Source of the DNA: Flavobacteriaceae bacterium
GTDB taxonomy: Bacteria; Bacteroidota; Bacteroidia; Flavobacteriales; Flavobacteriaceae
Length of the DNA stretch: 64,000 bases
Reading direction: 5' to 3'
Assembly: GCA_018608705.1 (NCBI GenBank)
Contig: JABAZD010000028.1
Span: 1-64,000, forward strand
The notes under the pieces were generated by a model that searched no databases, was not told the origin of the DNA, and worked only from the letters and a program-made list of their open reading frames with translations. Position numbers and translations under genes: made by a program. This document shows, piece by piece, positions 32,189 through 42,248 of this stretch (positions within the stretch are counted from its first letter, which is position 1; each line of letters starts with the position of its first letter).

Positions 32189-33646
32189 TTATTTTCTGTT
32201 GAAATACTGATTGATTCCTAACGAGTCAAACTTATAAGCAGTACTATTTTCAGTTCTGTCCAGCTTATCGTTAATTGTTAAACCCCAAAGTACTAGTTCC
32301 ATACAAAACGCTTTGTCCTGACTATCTAAATGACCAACATTTTCTTCAATAAGTTTAGTAAGAGGTTTTATAGATTTGAGAGTTGAAAAGAATTCATCAT
32401 CTGTATCGGTGTAGTTTAGCTCAATAAAGTTATTTTCAAACCAGTGAATCAAGTCTGTATAAGTTGTTTTTTCTCCCTCTTTTTCAAGTTTAGAAATACG
32501 AGGGAATAGGTTATCAAACTGGGACTCTACAGCGCTGTCGATAAGTAATTTAGCAACCTGATCAGCTCCTTCTTGTTCGCCTTCGTATACTAATTCAACT
32601 TTACCTGTTATTGATGGAATTATTGACATAAAGTCAACTAAACGTATCGTTGTTTTATCTGTTGCAGTTTCAATTAACCTAAGTTTTGCAGCTGCTATAA
32701 GATTTTCCATTGCACTGATTGTAAGTCGTGCACTCACCCCACTTTTAGAGTCTATATATTCACTTTTTCGTGCTGTAAATGCTACCTCCTCCAAGAGATC
32801 CTTTGCTATGTTTGGAATTAGGATATTTTCTTTATCTTCTGGTGATATTTTTGCTTCCTGCTCTGTAATTTCACGTGCAAGCGCTATTGATTTGGGGTAG
32901 TGAGTAAAAATCTGGGATCCAATTCTGTCCTTTAAAGGAGTTACAATACTACCTCTGTTTGTATAATCTTCCGGATTTGCAGTAAAAACAAATTGAATAT
33001 CTAGGGGCATCCTTAGCTGAAATCCACGAATCTGAACATCTCCTTCTTGTAAGATATTAAACAGGGATACTTGAATCCTAGATTGTAAATCTGGTAATTC
33101 ATTTAAAACAAATATTGATCGATTCGCTCTAGGAATCATACCGTAATGCAAAACACGTTCATCAGAATAAGGTAGTTTTAAGGTAGCAGCTTTTATAGGG
33201 TCAATGTCTCCAATTAAGTCAGAAACATTCACATCTGGGGTTGCTAGTTTTTCAAAAAACCGCTGGGATCTATGAACCCATGATATAGGAGTTTTATCAC
33301 CCATTTCGTCAATTAAATCTCGTGCGTATTTTGAAATAGGTTCATAAGGATTGTCATTTATTTCAGATCCTTTAACAATGGGCATATATTCATCAAGAAG
33401 TTCAACCATGCTTCTTGCTATTTTTGTTTTTGCTTGTCCTCTTAATCCTAACAAATTGATGTGATGCCCAGCAATAATAGCCTTTTTTAATTGGGGAACA
33501 ACGGTGTCTTCATAACCAAAAAGCCCTTCGAATACAGCTTGTTTGGCTCTAATCCGTGCAATTAAATTGGATTTAATTTCTTGATTTATGGTTTTATTTT
33601 CATAATCAGAACTTTTTAACTCTTCGAAGGTTATGTTTTTTCTCAT
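32189..33646 (-). CDS. AAA+ ATPase, Mg-chelatase subunit I-like
   Basis: LLGLRGQAKTKIARSMVELL Walker A; FVLNELPDLQSRIQVSLFNILQEGDVQIRGF. Confidence 0.85.
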   Translation of the reverse strand: MRKNITFEELKSSDYENKTINQEIKSNLIARIRAKQAVFEGLFGYEDTVVPQLKKAIIAGHHINLLGLRGQAKTKIARSMVELLDEYMPIVKGSEINDNPYEPISKYARDLIDEMGDKTPISWVHRSQRFFEKLATPDVNVSDLIGDIDPIKAATLKLPYSDERVLHYGMIPRANRSIFVLNELPDLQSRIQVSLFNILQEGDVQIRGFQLRMPLDIQFVFTANPEDYTNRGSIVTPLKDRIGSQIFTHYPKSIALAREITEQEAKISPEDKENILIPNIAKDLLEEVAFTARKSEYIDSKSGVSARLTISAMENLIAAAKLRLIETATDKTTIRLVDFMSIIPSITGKVELVYEGEQEGADQVAKLLIDSAVESQFDNLFPRISKLEKEGEKTTYTDLIHWFENNFIELNYTDTDDEFFSTLKSIKPLTKLIEENVGHLDSQDKAFCMELVLWGLTINDKLDRTENSTAYKFDSLGINQYFNRK

Positions 33647-34791
33647 ATTTTTTTAATTCTATTTTTTTCGTAATCTTCAAATATCATTTCTCCCAAACCA
33701 GACAATCCAGTTAAAAAAGCTTTTCCTTGGTTTTGGGCAGTAAAAAGCTCTACAAATTGCCTTAGATATGGATCTTGAGCAATCATAAAAGTGGTTATTG
33801 GAATTTTTAATTTCCTAGCTTGAGCTGCTTTATTCAAACACTTAGAGACAATCATATCGTCCAGTCCATTACTATTTTTATAAAACTCTCCTGATGGAAG
33901 TTTTATACAACTTGGCTTACCATCAGTTATCATGAAAATTTGCTTATTTGTATTTCGTTTTCTACGCAAAATATCCATTGCCAGTTCTAACCCTGCAACA
34001 GTATTTGTGTGATATGGTCCAACTTTTAAGTAAGGAAGATCTTTAACCTTAATTGGCCAGGCTTCATTTCCAAATACAATAATATCGATGGAGTCTTTAG
34101 GATACTTCCGGTGGATTAGCTCTACTAACGCCATAGCTACCTTTTTAGCAGGTGTAATTCGGTCTTCGCCGTACAGAATCATTGAGTGACTAATGTCAAT
34201 CATAAGCACGGTACTCATTTGTGCTTTGTGCTTTGTTTCTTCTACAATCAAATCATTTTCTGTGAGTCGTAAATCTGAAATGCCATTATTTATTTGTGCA
34301 TTTTTAAGACTTTCAGTCATATTTACTGTTGTTAAGTCATCACCAAATTGAAACGACCTATTTTCGCCATCTCGCTCATCTCCGATTCCTACTTTCGAAG
34401 TGCTGTGATTTCCTAACCCACTTTTTTTTAACTTTCCAAAAACTTGGTTTAAGGCATAGTCTCTCAAGGCCGATTCAAGTTTGGCAGTGAGTATATTTTT
34501 TCCATTTCCTTTTCCATTTCCAGACTTAAGTTTATCAGTACTAGTATCTTTTTTGATATATCCTCGTTTGTTAAGGTCCTCTTCAAAATCCTCTAGGTTG
34601 TAATTGTCGTTAAATATGTTGTATTCCGCATCTAGTGTATTTAACCATTCAAAAGCTTCTTCGATATCGCCTGATGTATGAGTTAGGAGTTCTTTAAACA
34701 CTCCAAACACCCGATCAAAATCTGAAACGTCTTTTTTGATATGTTTACTGAACGTAAACCCCTTTCCATAATTAAAGTTATTTTCTGCCAT
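33643..34791 (-). CDS. VWA-domain protein (Mg-chelatase D/CoxE-like)
   Basis: MIDISHSMILYGEDRITPAKKVAMAL MIDAS; overlaps AAA+ gene by 4 nt. Confidence 0.85.
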   Translation of the reverse strand: MAENNFNYGKGFTFSKHIKKDVSDFDRVFGVFKELLTHTSGDIEEAFEWLNTLDAEYNIFNDNYNLEDFEEDLNKRGYIKKDTSTDKLKSGNGKGNGKNILTAKLESALRDYALNQVFGKLKKSGLGNHSTSKVGIGDERDGENRSFQFGDDLTTVNMTESLKNAQINNGISDLRLTENDLIVEETKHKAQMSTVLMIDISHSMILYGEDRITPAKKVAMALVELIHRKYPKDSIDIIVFGNEAWPIKVKDLPYLKVGPYHTNTVAGLELAMDILRRKRNTNKQIFMITDGKPSCIKLPSGEFYKNSNGLDDMIVSKCLNKAAQARKLKIPITTFMIAQDPYLRQFVELFTAQNQGKAFLTGLSGLGEMIFEDYEKNRIKKI

Positions 34792-35045
34792 TATAACAAA
34801 TATCGTAATATAGAATTCTTAAATGCGTTAAGGAGTTATTAATCTTTTAAATTATTAACGTCCAAACTTTTAGATTTTGTTGTGTTTTTAACTCTTTAAT
34901 ATTTTTTTAGTCTAAAACACTTGTACGTCCACTGTAGTATTTAGTTGCTATAAACTTAGCTTCTGATTCAGTAATATATTCATCAGTTTAAAAGCAATAA
35001 AAATTAATAAAGTTATTATAAGAAATAATATGTTTTGTTTCAATC

Positions 35046-35816
35046 TTATAATTTTTTAACTATGGGTTCTATGAATTGTTTTAAGTCATTTACTCCATTT
35101 TCGGACACAAATTTTATAAAAGCACTTCCAATTATAGCTCCTTTTGCATACTTGGTTGCTTGGCTAAAGGTTTCTTGATTTGAAATCCCAAACCCAATAA
35201 TTTGTGGATTGTCAAGATTCATTTCTATAATGCGTTTAAAATAATTTGTTTGATCTTTTCCAAAACCAATTTGGCTTCCAGTGGTGCTGGCACTACTGAC
35301 AGTATAAATAAATCCCTTAGAAATGCTATCCATATATCGGATGCGTTTTTCACTTGTTTGTGGGGTAATTAAAAAGATATTTAGTAATCCATGTTGTTCG
35401 AAAACAGTTTGGTATTGCTCGTGATATACTTCGACTGGAAGATCTGGAATAATTAATCCGTCAATCCCTATTTCTTCACATTTTTGACAAAATGCTTCAA
35501 CGCCATATTGAAGTATTGGGTTGAAATATCCCATCAAAATTAGGGGTATTGTAACTGTTTTTCGTATGTCTTTAAGCTGATCAAACAACACGGATGAGTT
35601 CATGCCATTGTGAAGTGCTTGTGTAGAACTTGCCTGAATGGTGGGTCCGTCAGCTAATGGATCGCTAAATGGCAAGCCAATCTCTACCATGTCTACGCCA
35701 TTTGATTCTAAATTTTCAATAGTTCTAACAGTGTCGTTTAGCCTAGGGTAACCCGCAGTAAAGTAGATGGATAATAGTTTTTTATCTTCTTGTAATTTAA
35801 CTTGTATTCTGTTCAC
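35046..35816 (-). CDS. trpA: Tryptophan synthase alpha chain (probable GTG start)
   Basis: SIYFTAGYPRLNDTVRTIENLESNGVDMVEIGLPFSDPLADGPTIQASSTQAL. Confidence 0.95.
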   Translation of the reverse strand: MNRIQVKLQEDKKLLSIYFTAGYPRLNDTVRTIENLESNGVDMVEIGLPFSDPLADGPTIQASSTQALHNGMNSSVLFDQLKDIRKTVTIPLILMGYFNPILQYGVEAFCQKCEEIGIDGLIIPDLPVEVYHEQYQTVFEQHGLLNIFLITPQTSEKRIRYMDSISKGFIYTVSSASTTGSQIGFGKDQTNYFKRIIEMNLDNPQIIGFGISNQETFSQATKYAKGAIIGSAFIKFVSENGVNDLKQFIEPIVKKL

Positions 35817-35820
35817 AATT

Positions 35821-37002
35821 TTATAGTTTAAAATAATCAATATAGGTGTTCAAATCTTTGTCGCCACGTCCTGATAAACTAATTATTACCACATCCTCAG
35901 GCTTAAATTTTTTATCTTTAAAAATAGCCAATGCATGAGAGGTTTCAATCGCCGGAATGATGCCTTCGAGTTGTGATAACTCCAATCCAGCTTTCATAGC
36001 TTCATCATCGGTTACCGATATAAATTCGGCACGTTTGGTTTTATATAAATGTGCATGCATAGGGCCAACACCTGGGTAATCTAAGCCTGCCGAAATAGAA
36101 TAGGGCTCTGTAATTTGACCATCTGTAGTTTGCATTAGTAAGGTTTTACTGCCGTGAATCACCCCTTCTTTTCCAAGGACCGAAGTTGCAGCACTTTCTC
36201 CTGTGTAAATGCCTTTTCCTGCGGCCTCTACTGCAATTAGTTTTACGTCAGGTTCATTCAAATAATAGTAATATGCTCCAGCGGCATTACTTCCACCGCC
36301 AACACAAGCCACCACATAGTCAGGATTTTCTTTACCTTCAACTTCTTTTAATTGCAATCTAATTTCTTTAGATACTACGGATTGAAAACGTGTAACCATA
36401 TCAGGATAGGGGTGTGGTCCCACTGCACTTCCAATGATATAATGAGTATTTACAGGGTTGTTAATCCAATCTCGTATCGCTTCATTTGTAGCATCTTTTA
36501 GAGTACGACTTCCTGAAAGTGCAGGGCGAACTTCCGCTCCTAGCATTTTCATACGTGCCACATTAGGCGCTTGTCGTGAAATATCAACTTCTCCCATGTA
36601 AACAACACATTCCATACCAACCAAAGCACATACAGTCGCTGTCGCCACTCCGTGTTGTCCAGCACCAGTTTCAGCGATGACACGTGTTTTTTTGAGGCGC
36701 TTTGCCATTAAAATCTGTCCTATTGTATTATTGATTTTATGCGCTCCCGTATGGCATAAATCTTCACGCTTAAGGTATATTTTTGTATTATATTTTTCGG
36801 ATAATCGTTTAGCAAAATATAAAGGCGTAGGTCTGCCAACATAATTCTTTAGCAGTTGACCGAACTCTTTTTTGAAATCAGGCTCTGCCATTACCTTTAA
36901 ATAATTTTGACGCAATTCTTCGATATTGGGGTACAACATTTCTGGAATAAATGCTCCTCCGAATTGGCCATAGTAGCCTTTTTCATTTACGTGATAACTC
37001 AT
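35821..37002 (-). CDS. trpB: Tryptophan synthase beta chain
   Basis: [47 protein letters not shown]. Confidence 0.98.
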   Translation of the reverse strand: MSYHVNEKGYYGQFGGAFIPEMLYPNIEELRQNYLKVMAEPDFKKEFGQLLKNYVGRPTPLYFAKRLSEKYNTKIYLKREDLCHTGAHKINNTIGQILMAKRLKKTRVIAETGAGQHGVATATVCALVGMECVVYMGEVDISRQAPNVARMKMLGAEVRPALSGSRTLKDATNEAIRDWINNPVNTHYIIGSAVGPHPYPDMVTRFQSVVSKEIRLQLKEVEGKENPDYVVACVGGGSNAAGAYYYYLNEPDVKLIAVEAAGKGIYTGESAATSVLGKEGVIHGSKTLLMQTTDGQITEPYSISAGLDYPGVGPMHAHLYKTKRAEFISVTDDEAMKAGLELSQLEGIIPAIETSHALAIFKDKKFKPEDVVIISLSGRGDKDLNTYIDYFKL

Positions 37003-37613
37003 AATAGTTGTTTAAATTTTTCTAAACTTTTTTTATCCTTATTAGCGGGAGCAACTTCAAATTTACTATTTACGTCTATAGCATAGCAATAGGTTGCTGC
37101 TGTACTTATTTTAAATGCTTGTAATTGATTTATGTTTTCTAATCCAATCCCACCACTCAAAAAATATGGTTTTGTTGACGGGTAATTTTCTAAAACAGCC
37201 CAATCAAAGCAGTAGCCATTTCCGCCCGATAGTGGACCTTTTGTGTCAAAAAGATAAAAGTCACAAACGGATTCGTAAGGACTTAGTACATTAAAATTAA
37301 ATTTATTTTTAATAGAAAATACTTTGATGACCTTTATGTTAAGTGCTTGTATAGATTTGCAAAACTCAGGCTTTTCCTCGCCATGCAATTGAACTACTTG
37401 CAAATTGTAGGTGTTGATTTTCTCGACAATAGTATTAAAAGATGCATTGACAAAAACACCTACTTTTTTTATACAAGGGAAAAGGGTTGGAATCGATGTG
37501 GTCAAGTTACGTGAGGAGCCTTCATAAAATATAAAGCCCATATAATCAGGATTGATTCTAGCAATCTCCTCAATATTGTGGTCATATCGCATACCACATA
37601 CTTTTAGTTTCAT
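36999..37613 (-). CDS. trpF: Phosphoribosylanthranilate isomerase
   Basis: [48 protein letters not shown]. Confidence 0.95.
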   Translation of the reverse strand: MKLKVCGMRYDHNIEEIARINPDYMGFIFYEGSSRNLTTSIPTLFPCIKKVGVFVNASFNTIVEKINTYNLQVVQLHGEEKPEFCKSIQALNIKVIKVFSIKNKFNFNVLSPYESVCDFYLFDTKGPLSGGNGYCFDWAVLENYPSTKPYFLSGGIGLENINQLQAFKISTAATYCYAIDVNSKFEVAPANKDKKSLEKFKQLL

Positions 37614-38398
37614 CTGTTCAATTGTTTTATAAATGCTGCTGCACTGGCACCAGGGTTTTCTGTTTTCATAAAATTCTCACCTATTAAAAACCCTTTGTAG
37701 CCATAGGTTTGTAAGCACTTAATATCTTCCACCAAACGAATTCCACTCTCTGATATTTTTACAAATTCGTCAGGAATGAGTTTGCTTAGTATTTTGCTTG
37801 TTTCTAAATTAACTTCAAATGTCTTAAGATTTCTATTATTTACGCCAATCATATTTAGGGACGGCATGATTGATTTATTTAATTCGTTCTCATTATGAAC
37901 TTCTAATAAGACTTCCATTCCTAGACGTTGAGCAAGTGTTGAAAACACTTGAATCTGGTTGCGACTCAAAATGGAAGCAATTAGTAAAATAACATCGGCT
38001 CCGTAGGCTTTTGCTTCTATAATTTGATAAGTATCAATAATAAATTCTTTTCTAATTAAAGGCATTTCACTACTAGCTCTTGAAGTCAGTAAATCTTCTA
38101 AGCTTCCTCCAAAATATTTCATATCTGTTAAGACGGACATCCCACAAGCTCCGGCACTTTCATATCCTTTTGCCACATCTTGGGTGTTAAAATTTTGATT
38201 AATACAGTTCTTAGACGGTGAGCGGCGTTTGTGTTCTGTGATGAGTCCTGAAGTACTATTTATTAATCGTTTACTAAGCGATGGAGATTGGCGTTCAAAT
38301 AGAACGGATTCCTCCAGCTGTTTAATGGGAATGAGTTGTTTTCTTAGCCCAACCTCAAGACGTTTATCAGCTACAATTAGGTTTAATATGTTACTCAT
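37610..38398 (-). CDS. trpC: Indole-3-glycerol-phosphate synthase
   Basis: ITEHKRRSPSKNCIN; MSVLTDMKYFGGSLEDLL; IRKEFIIDTYQI; IGVNNRNLKTF; KISESGI. Confidence 0.96.
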   Translation of the reverse strand: MSNILNLIVADKRLEVGLRKQLIPIKQLEESVLFERQSPSLSKRLINSTSGLITEHKRRSPSKNCINQNFNTQDVAKGYESAGACGMSVLTDMKYFGGSLEDLLTSRASSEMPLIRKEFIIDTYQIIEAKAYGADVILLIASILSRNQIQVFSTLAQRLGMEVLLEVHNENELNKSIMPSLNMIGVNNRNLKTFEVNLETSKILSKLIPDEFVKISESGIRLVEDIKCLQTYGYKGFLIGENFMKTENPGASAAAFIKQLNR

Positions 38399-39384
38399 TA
38401 TATTTTGATTAGTTTAGTAAGACATTTGTTTGCTTTTCCAGAGTAAAGGGCTTCTTTGGCTAGTTCATAGCCTTCAATATGTGTAAGTTGTTTGGCCGTT
38501 GCAATCGCCAAACCAGCATTGGCGCATACAACATTATTTTGTGCTTCAGAGCCCTGTCCTTCAATAATTTTTTTAAAAATTTTAGAGGCCTCTGCAACTG
38601 TATTTCCACCAAAGATAGCTTCTTGGGTATTGTTTTCTAATCCTAAATCTTCAGCTGAGAAAAGCAACTCGGATTTATTTGATATAATTTTAACTGTGTT
38701 AGTTAGAGAAATTTCATCATAGCCTCCAAGGTCATGAACAATACTGTAGTTTTTATCCGAGTCTTGATATAAATAAGCATAAAGCCGTAATAATTCTAAA
38801 TTAAATACCCCTACCATTTGGTTTTTTGGAGCCGATGGATTTACCATAGGTCCAAGCATGTTAAAAAAAGTTTTAACCCCTAAGCTCTGTCGAATGGGTG
38901 CTATATTTTTCATAGCTGGATGAAATAATGGCGCATGTAAAACGCAAATTCCTGCTGAGGCAATGGCACGTTCTAAAAAGTCGACATCATTGGAAAAAGT
39001 TACTCCAAGAGATTCTAGTACGTTGGAGGATCCACAAGCCGAGGATACCCCGTAATTTCCATGCTTTGCTACTGGAACACCAGCAGCAGCTGTTATAAAC
39101 GATGAAAGGGTTGAAATGTTAAATGTGTCTTTGCCGTCGCCCCCTGTTCCGCATAAATCGATGGGGTTGTAAGCCGATAGATCTACTGGAACGCATAGTT
39201 CTAAAAGCGCATCCCTAAATCCTTTTAATTCATCCAGGGTGATACTTCGCATCATGAAAACAGTAAGAAAAGAAGCAATTTGACTCTGGTTATAGTCCCC
39301 TTTGGAGATATTAATCAAAATCTGTTTCGCTTCTTCACTCGAAATTGTTTCATGATTAATAAGTCTGTTTAAAGTCTGTTTCAT
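38398..39384 (-). CDS. trpD: Anthranilate phosphoribosyltransferase
   Basis: DLCGTGGDGKDTFNISTLSSFITAAAGVPVAKHGNYGVSSACGSSNVLE. Confidence 0.97.
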   Translation of the reverse strand: MKQTLNRLINHETISSEEAKQILINISKGDYNQSQIASFLTVFMMRSITLDELKGFRDALLELCVPVDLSAYNPIDLCGTGGDGKDTFNISTLSSFITAAAGVPVAKHGNYGVSSACGSSNVLESLGVTFSNDVDFLERAIASAGICVLHAPLFHPAMKNIAPIRQSLGVKTFFNMLGPMVNPSAPKNQMVGVFNLELLRLYAYLYQDSDKNYSIVHDLGGYDEISLTNTVKIISNKSELLFSAEDLGLENNTQEAIFGGNTVAEASKIFKKIIEGQGSEAQNNVVCANAGLAIATAKQLTHIEGYELAKEALYSGKANKCLTKLIKI

Positions 39385-39399
39385 TTTTATTTTTTCAAA

Positions 39400-39966
39400 T
39401 TAGGAGGTAATCCAGTTTTTTAGTAGTTGTTTTCCATGGGGAGTGAGTACTGATTCTGGGTGAAACTGTACACCCTTTACATCGTATATTTTATGTCTTA
39501 AAGACATAACCTGTCCATTATCATCAATTGAAGTGGCTTCCAAAACATCAGGAAGATTTGCATCTACAACCCACGAATGGTAGCGTCCAACCTGTAGAGT
39601 TGGTCCCAATTGATTAAACAGAATTTCGTCTTTTACTACTACTGTAATATCTGTGTGAACTCCGTGATAGACCTCCTTTAAATTTACAAGCTGCCCCCCA
39701 AAGACATCGCCAATAGCCTGTTGTCCTAGGCATACTCCTAAAATGCTTTTAGTTGAAGCATATTGCTTAATCACAGCATTTAATAAACCAGCTTCCTTTG
39801 GAACTCCCGGGCCTGGAGACAGAAGTATTTTATCGAAACCCTTAATGTCATCTAAGTGAAATTTATCATTTCTAAGTACCGTAACCTCACAGTCTAAATC
39901 TTCTAGATAGTGTACCAGATTAAAGGTAAAGCTGTCGTAATTATCGATGACTACTATTTTTTTCAT
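39400..39966 (-). CDS. trpG: Anthranilate synthase component II
   Basis: VIDNYDSFTFNLVHYLE; LLSPGPGVPKEAG; GVCLGQQAIGDVFGG; VQFHPESVLTPHG. Confidence 0.96.
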   Translation of the reverse strand: MKKIVVIDNYDSFTFNLVHYLEDLDCEVTVLRNDKFHLDDIKGFDKILLSPGPGVPKEAGLLNAVIKQYASTKSILGVCLGQQAIGDVFGGQLVNLKEVYHGVHTDITVVVKDEILFNQLGPTLQVGRYHSWVVDANLPDVLEATSIDDNGQVMSLRHKIYDVKGVQFHPESVLTPHGKQLLKNWITS

Positions 39967-39968
39967 AT

Positions 39969-41369
39969 TTAAATTGTTTCAGCAAGTTTAATTGCTTTTG
40001 TTAAAGCACCTAGCTTGTTATATACTTCTTGAAGTTCATTTTCTGAATTGGATTTGGAAACGATTCCCGCCCCTGCTTGCCAATGCAGTTGATAGTCTTT
40101 ACTTAAAAAGGTACGAATCATGATTGCATGGGTATAATTCCCATGGAAATCCATAAATCCGATCGCTCCTCCATAAAAGGTACGGCTTGTTTTTTCGTAT
40201 TTTTCAATCAGTTGCATTGCTTTATACTTAGGAGCTCCACTAAGGGTACCTGCAGGAAAAGTATCTGCCACAATTTGCATGGTAGGTATGTTTTCTTTAA
40301 CGGCTCCAACGACTTTGCTGACTAAGTGAATTACATGTGAGAAGAACTGGACTTCTCTGTATTTTTCAATAACAACTTTTGTGCAGTGGCGACTTAAATC
40401 GTTTCTAGCTAAGTCTACTAGCATGACGTGCTCACTATTTTCTTTTTTATCAGCTACTAAGTTCTTTGCCAGTTCAGCATCTTTCAAATCATCTCCAGTT
40501 CGCGCAAATGTGCCGGCAATAGGGTGAATTTCTGCTCTTTTATTTTCTACAATAAGCTGAGCCTCAGGAGAGCTTCCAAAAATCTTGAATTTACCGTAAT
40601 CAAAATAAAACAAGAAGGGAGAAGGATTAATACTTCGAAGTGCACGGTACACATTGAATTCATCTCCTTTAAAATCTTGTTGAAATTTCTTTGACAAAAC
40701 TAATTGAAATACATCGCCACGATTGCAGTGTTTTTTGGCTAAATCGACATTAGATTTAAATGCTTTATCTGTTAAGTTAGAACTGATTTCCCCTTTGGAT
40801 TTGAAATCATAGGATGAGAAGCTTTGTATTTTTATCAGATGATCAATAGCCTCTATATTACTCTCACACTCATAGCAATGCGCAAAGATATAGGCTTCAT
40901 TTTTGAAATGGTTAATCGCAATTATGTTCTGATAAACCGCATAATAAATATCTGGAATTTCAATAGAGTCTTCTTTTTTTGAAATAGTGATATCTTCAAA
41001 ATACTTAACAGCATCATAAGCTGTAAATCCAAACATACCATTATTGATAAACTTAAACACTTTATCGTTTTTAGTTTTAAATTGCTTAGTGAAGGTGTCA
41101 ATTTCTAACGTTACCTTATTCGGTTCCACAGTCTTGGTTTCAGTTGTGTGGTCAGGGTAGGTTTTAGTAATCAGCTTAGCCTCTACTTTTATGGATGCGA
41201 TCGGGTTGCAGCAGATATAAGAAAAACTATTATCATTACCATGGTAGTCGCTACTTTCTAGTAGAATACTATTAGGGAACTGATCCCTAATTTTTAGATA
41301 TACACTAACGGGCGATATTGTATCTGCTAGTATTTTTTTATAATGTGTTTTTAGCTTAAAATTTTTCAT
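39969..41369 (-). CDS. trpE: Anthranilate synthase component I
   Basis: MKNFKLKTHYKKILADTISPVSVYLKIRDQFPNSILLESSDYHG; FPAGTLSGAPKYKAMQLI. Start at 41369 directly follows the attenuator T-tract. Confidence 0.96.
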   Translation of the reverse strand: MKNFKLKTHYKKILADTISPVSVYLKIRDQFPNSILLESSDYHGNDNSFSYICCNPIASIKVEAKLITKTYPDHTTETKTVEPNKVTLEIDTFTKQFKTKNDKVFKFINNGMFGFTAYDAVKYFEDITISKKEDSIEIPDIYYAVYQNIIAINHFKNEAYIFAHCYECESNIEAIDHLIKIQSFSSYDFKSKGEISSNLTDKAFKSNVDLAKKHCNRGDVFQLVLSKKFQQDFKGDEFNVYRALRSINPSPFLFYFDYGKFKIFGSSPEAQLIVENKRAEIHPIAGTFARTGDDLKDAELAKNLVADKKENSEHVMLVDLARNDLSRHCTKVVIEKYREVQFFSHVIHLVSKVVGAVKENIPTMQIVADTFPAGTLSGAPKYKAMQLIEKYEKTSRTFYGGAIGFMDFHGNYTHAIMIRTFLSKDYQLHWQAGAGIVSKSNSENELQEVYNKLGALTKAIKLAETI

Positions 41370-41375
41370 AAAAAA

Positions 41376-41401
41376 AAGGCTTGTCGTGATTGACAAGCCT
41401 T
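41376..41401 (-). terminator. Intrinsic terminator/attenuator abutting trpE start codon
   Basis: Minus strand AAGGCTTGTC-AATCAC-GACAAGCCTT then TTTTTT and ATG of trpE; perfect 10-bp stem. Confidence 0.92.
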
Positions 41402-41433
41402 GGTATTTTGAATTAAACAAACATAGGGGAGTA

Positions 41434-41490
41434 TCACGAATTGATTTTTCGATAATTACACCACCAAGGATTGTTTAATATAAATTTCAT
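41434..41490 (-). CDS. trpL: trp operon leader peptide with tandem Trp codons (not in ORF track)
   Basis: ATGAAATTTATATTAAACAATCCTTGGTGGTGTAATTATCGAAAAATCAATTCGTGA = MKFILNNPWWCNYRKINS*, immediately upstream of the terminator and trpE. Confidence 0.88.
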   Translation of the reverse strand: MKFILNNPWWCNYRKINS

Positions 41491-41507
41491 AATAATTTTT
41501 ATTGATT

Positions 41508-41538
41508 CAAATTTAACAACGTTTTTTTAAAAAGCAAA
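41508..41538 (-). promoter_or_regulatory. trp operon promoter (TTTG-N19-TAAATTTG)
   Basis: Minus strand TTTG (41538-41535), 19-nt spacer, TAAATTTG (41515-41508): matches the Bacteroidota -33/-7 consensus, about 18 nt upstream of the leader ATG. Confidence 0.8.
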
Positions 41539-41556
41539 AAGAAATTATTATTTTTT

Positions 41557-42129
41557 TTAAAATTTTAATTTAACGTTTAAGTCAAATTCATCGTAGATCG
41601 CTTTGTCTTTTATACCATCAAAAAAACTAGCAGAACCGTATTTGATCCCGTATTTGGTGCGATCAATCTTTAGATTAGTTGAAGCACTATTTTCATTGAG
41701 TGTTAGAACAAAAGAAACCTCATTTGTAATTCCTTTAATAGTCATGTCCCCAACTACCGCATAGCCTAATTTGCTCTTATTCACAGATGTAAACACGAGT
41801 GTAGCAGTTTTAAAGTTGTTTACGCCAAAGAAGTCATCTGCTTTTAAATGCCCGTCTAATTTTTTTTTGGAATTTCCTTCTAAATCAGTTGTATTTATAG
41901 TGGTCATGTCCATTGCAAATTTTCCACCAACTAAGGTATTACCTTTAAAGTTAAGTGATCCGTTTAATAAGCTAATAGTTCCTTCGTGTTGTCCAGTAAC
42001 TTTATATCCTACCCAATTAATTACACTTTCAGCAACATTTATATTTTTAGAGTCAGTGGTCGTGTAAGCCGATAATACCACAGCAAACAATACAAGTAGA
42101 GGTTTTAGAATTAATTTTTTTATGCTCAT
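41557..42129 (-). CDS. YceI-like family protein
   Basis: NVAESVINWVGYKVTGQHEGTISLLNGSLNF..GGKFAMDMTTINTTDLEG; HLKADDFFGVNNFKTATLVFTS. Confidence 0.93.
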   Translation of the reverse strand: MSIKKLILKPLLVLFAVVLSAYTTTDSKNINVAESVINWVGYKVTGQHEGTISLLNGSLNFKGNTLVGGKFAMDMTTINTTDLEGNSKKKLDGHLKADDFFGVNNFKTATLVFTSVNKSKLGYAVVGDMTIKGITNEVSFVLTLNENSASTNLKIDRTKYGIKYGSASFFDGIKDKAIYDEFDLNVKLKF

Positions 42130-42248
42130 CGTTAATTTTTTAAATGGTTTACACAAATATATATTTTTATATTTTTTTACTCGCATCATTCATAATAATT
42201 TTCTGTTAATTTTTTAGTCTAATAATTGAGTTTTTTTAACTTTATGGG

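Noticed and set aside
32189-34791. Reading the AAA+/VWA pair as chlorophyll/Bchl magnesium chelatase
   Set aside because: No H subunit or pigment genes in the window; these folds are widely used for other purposes.
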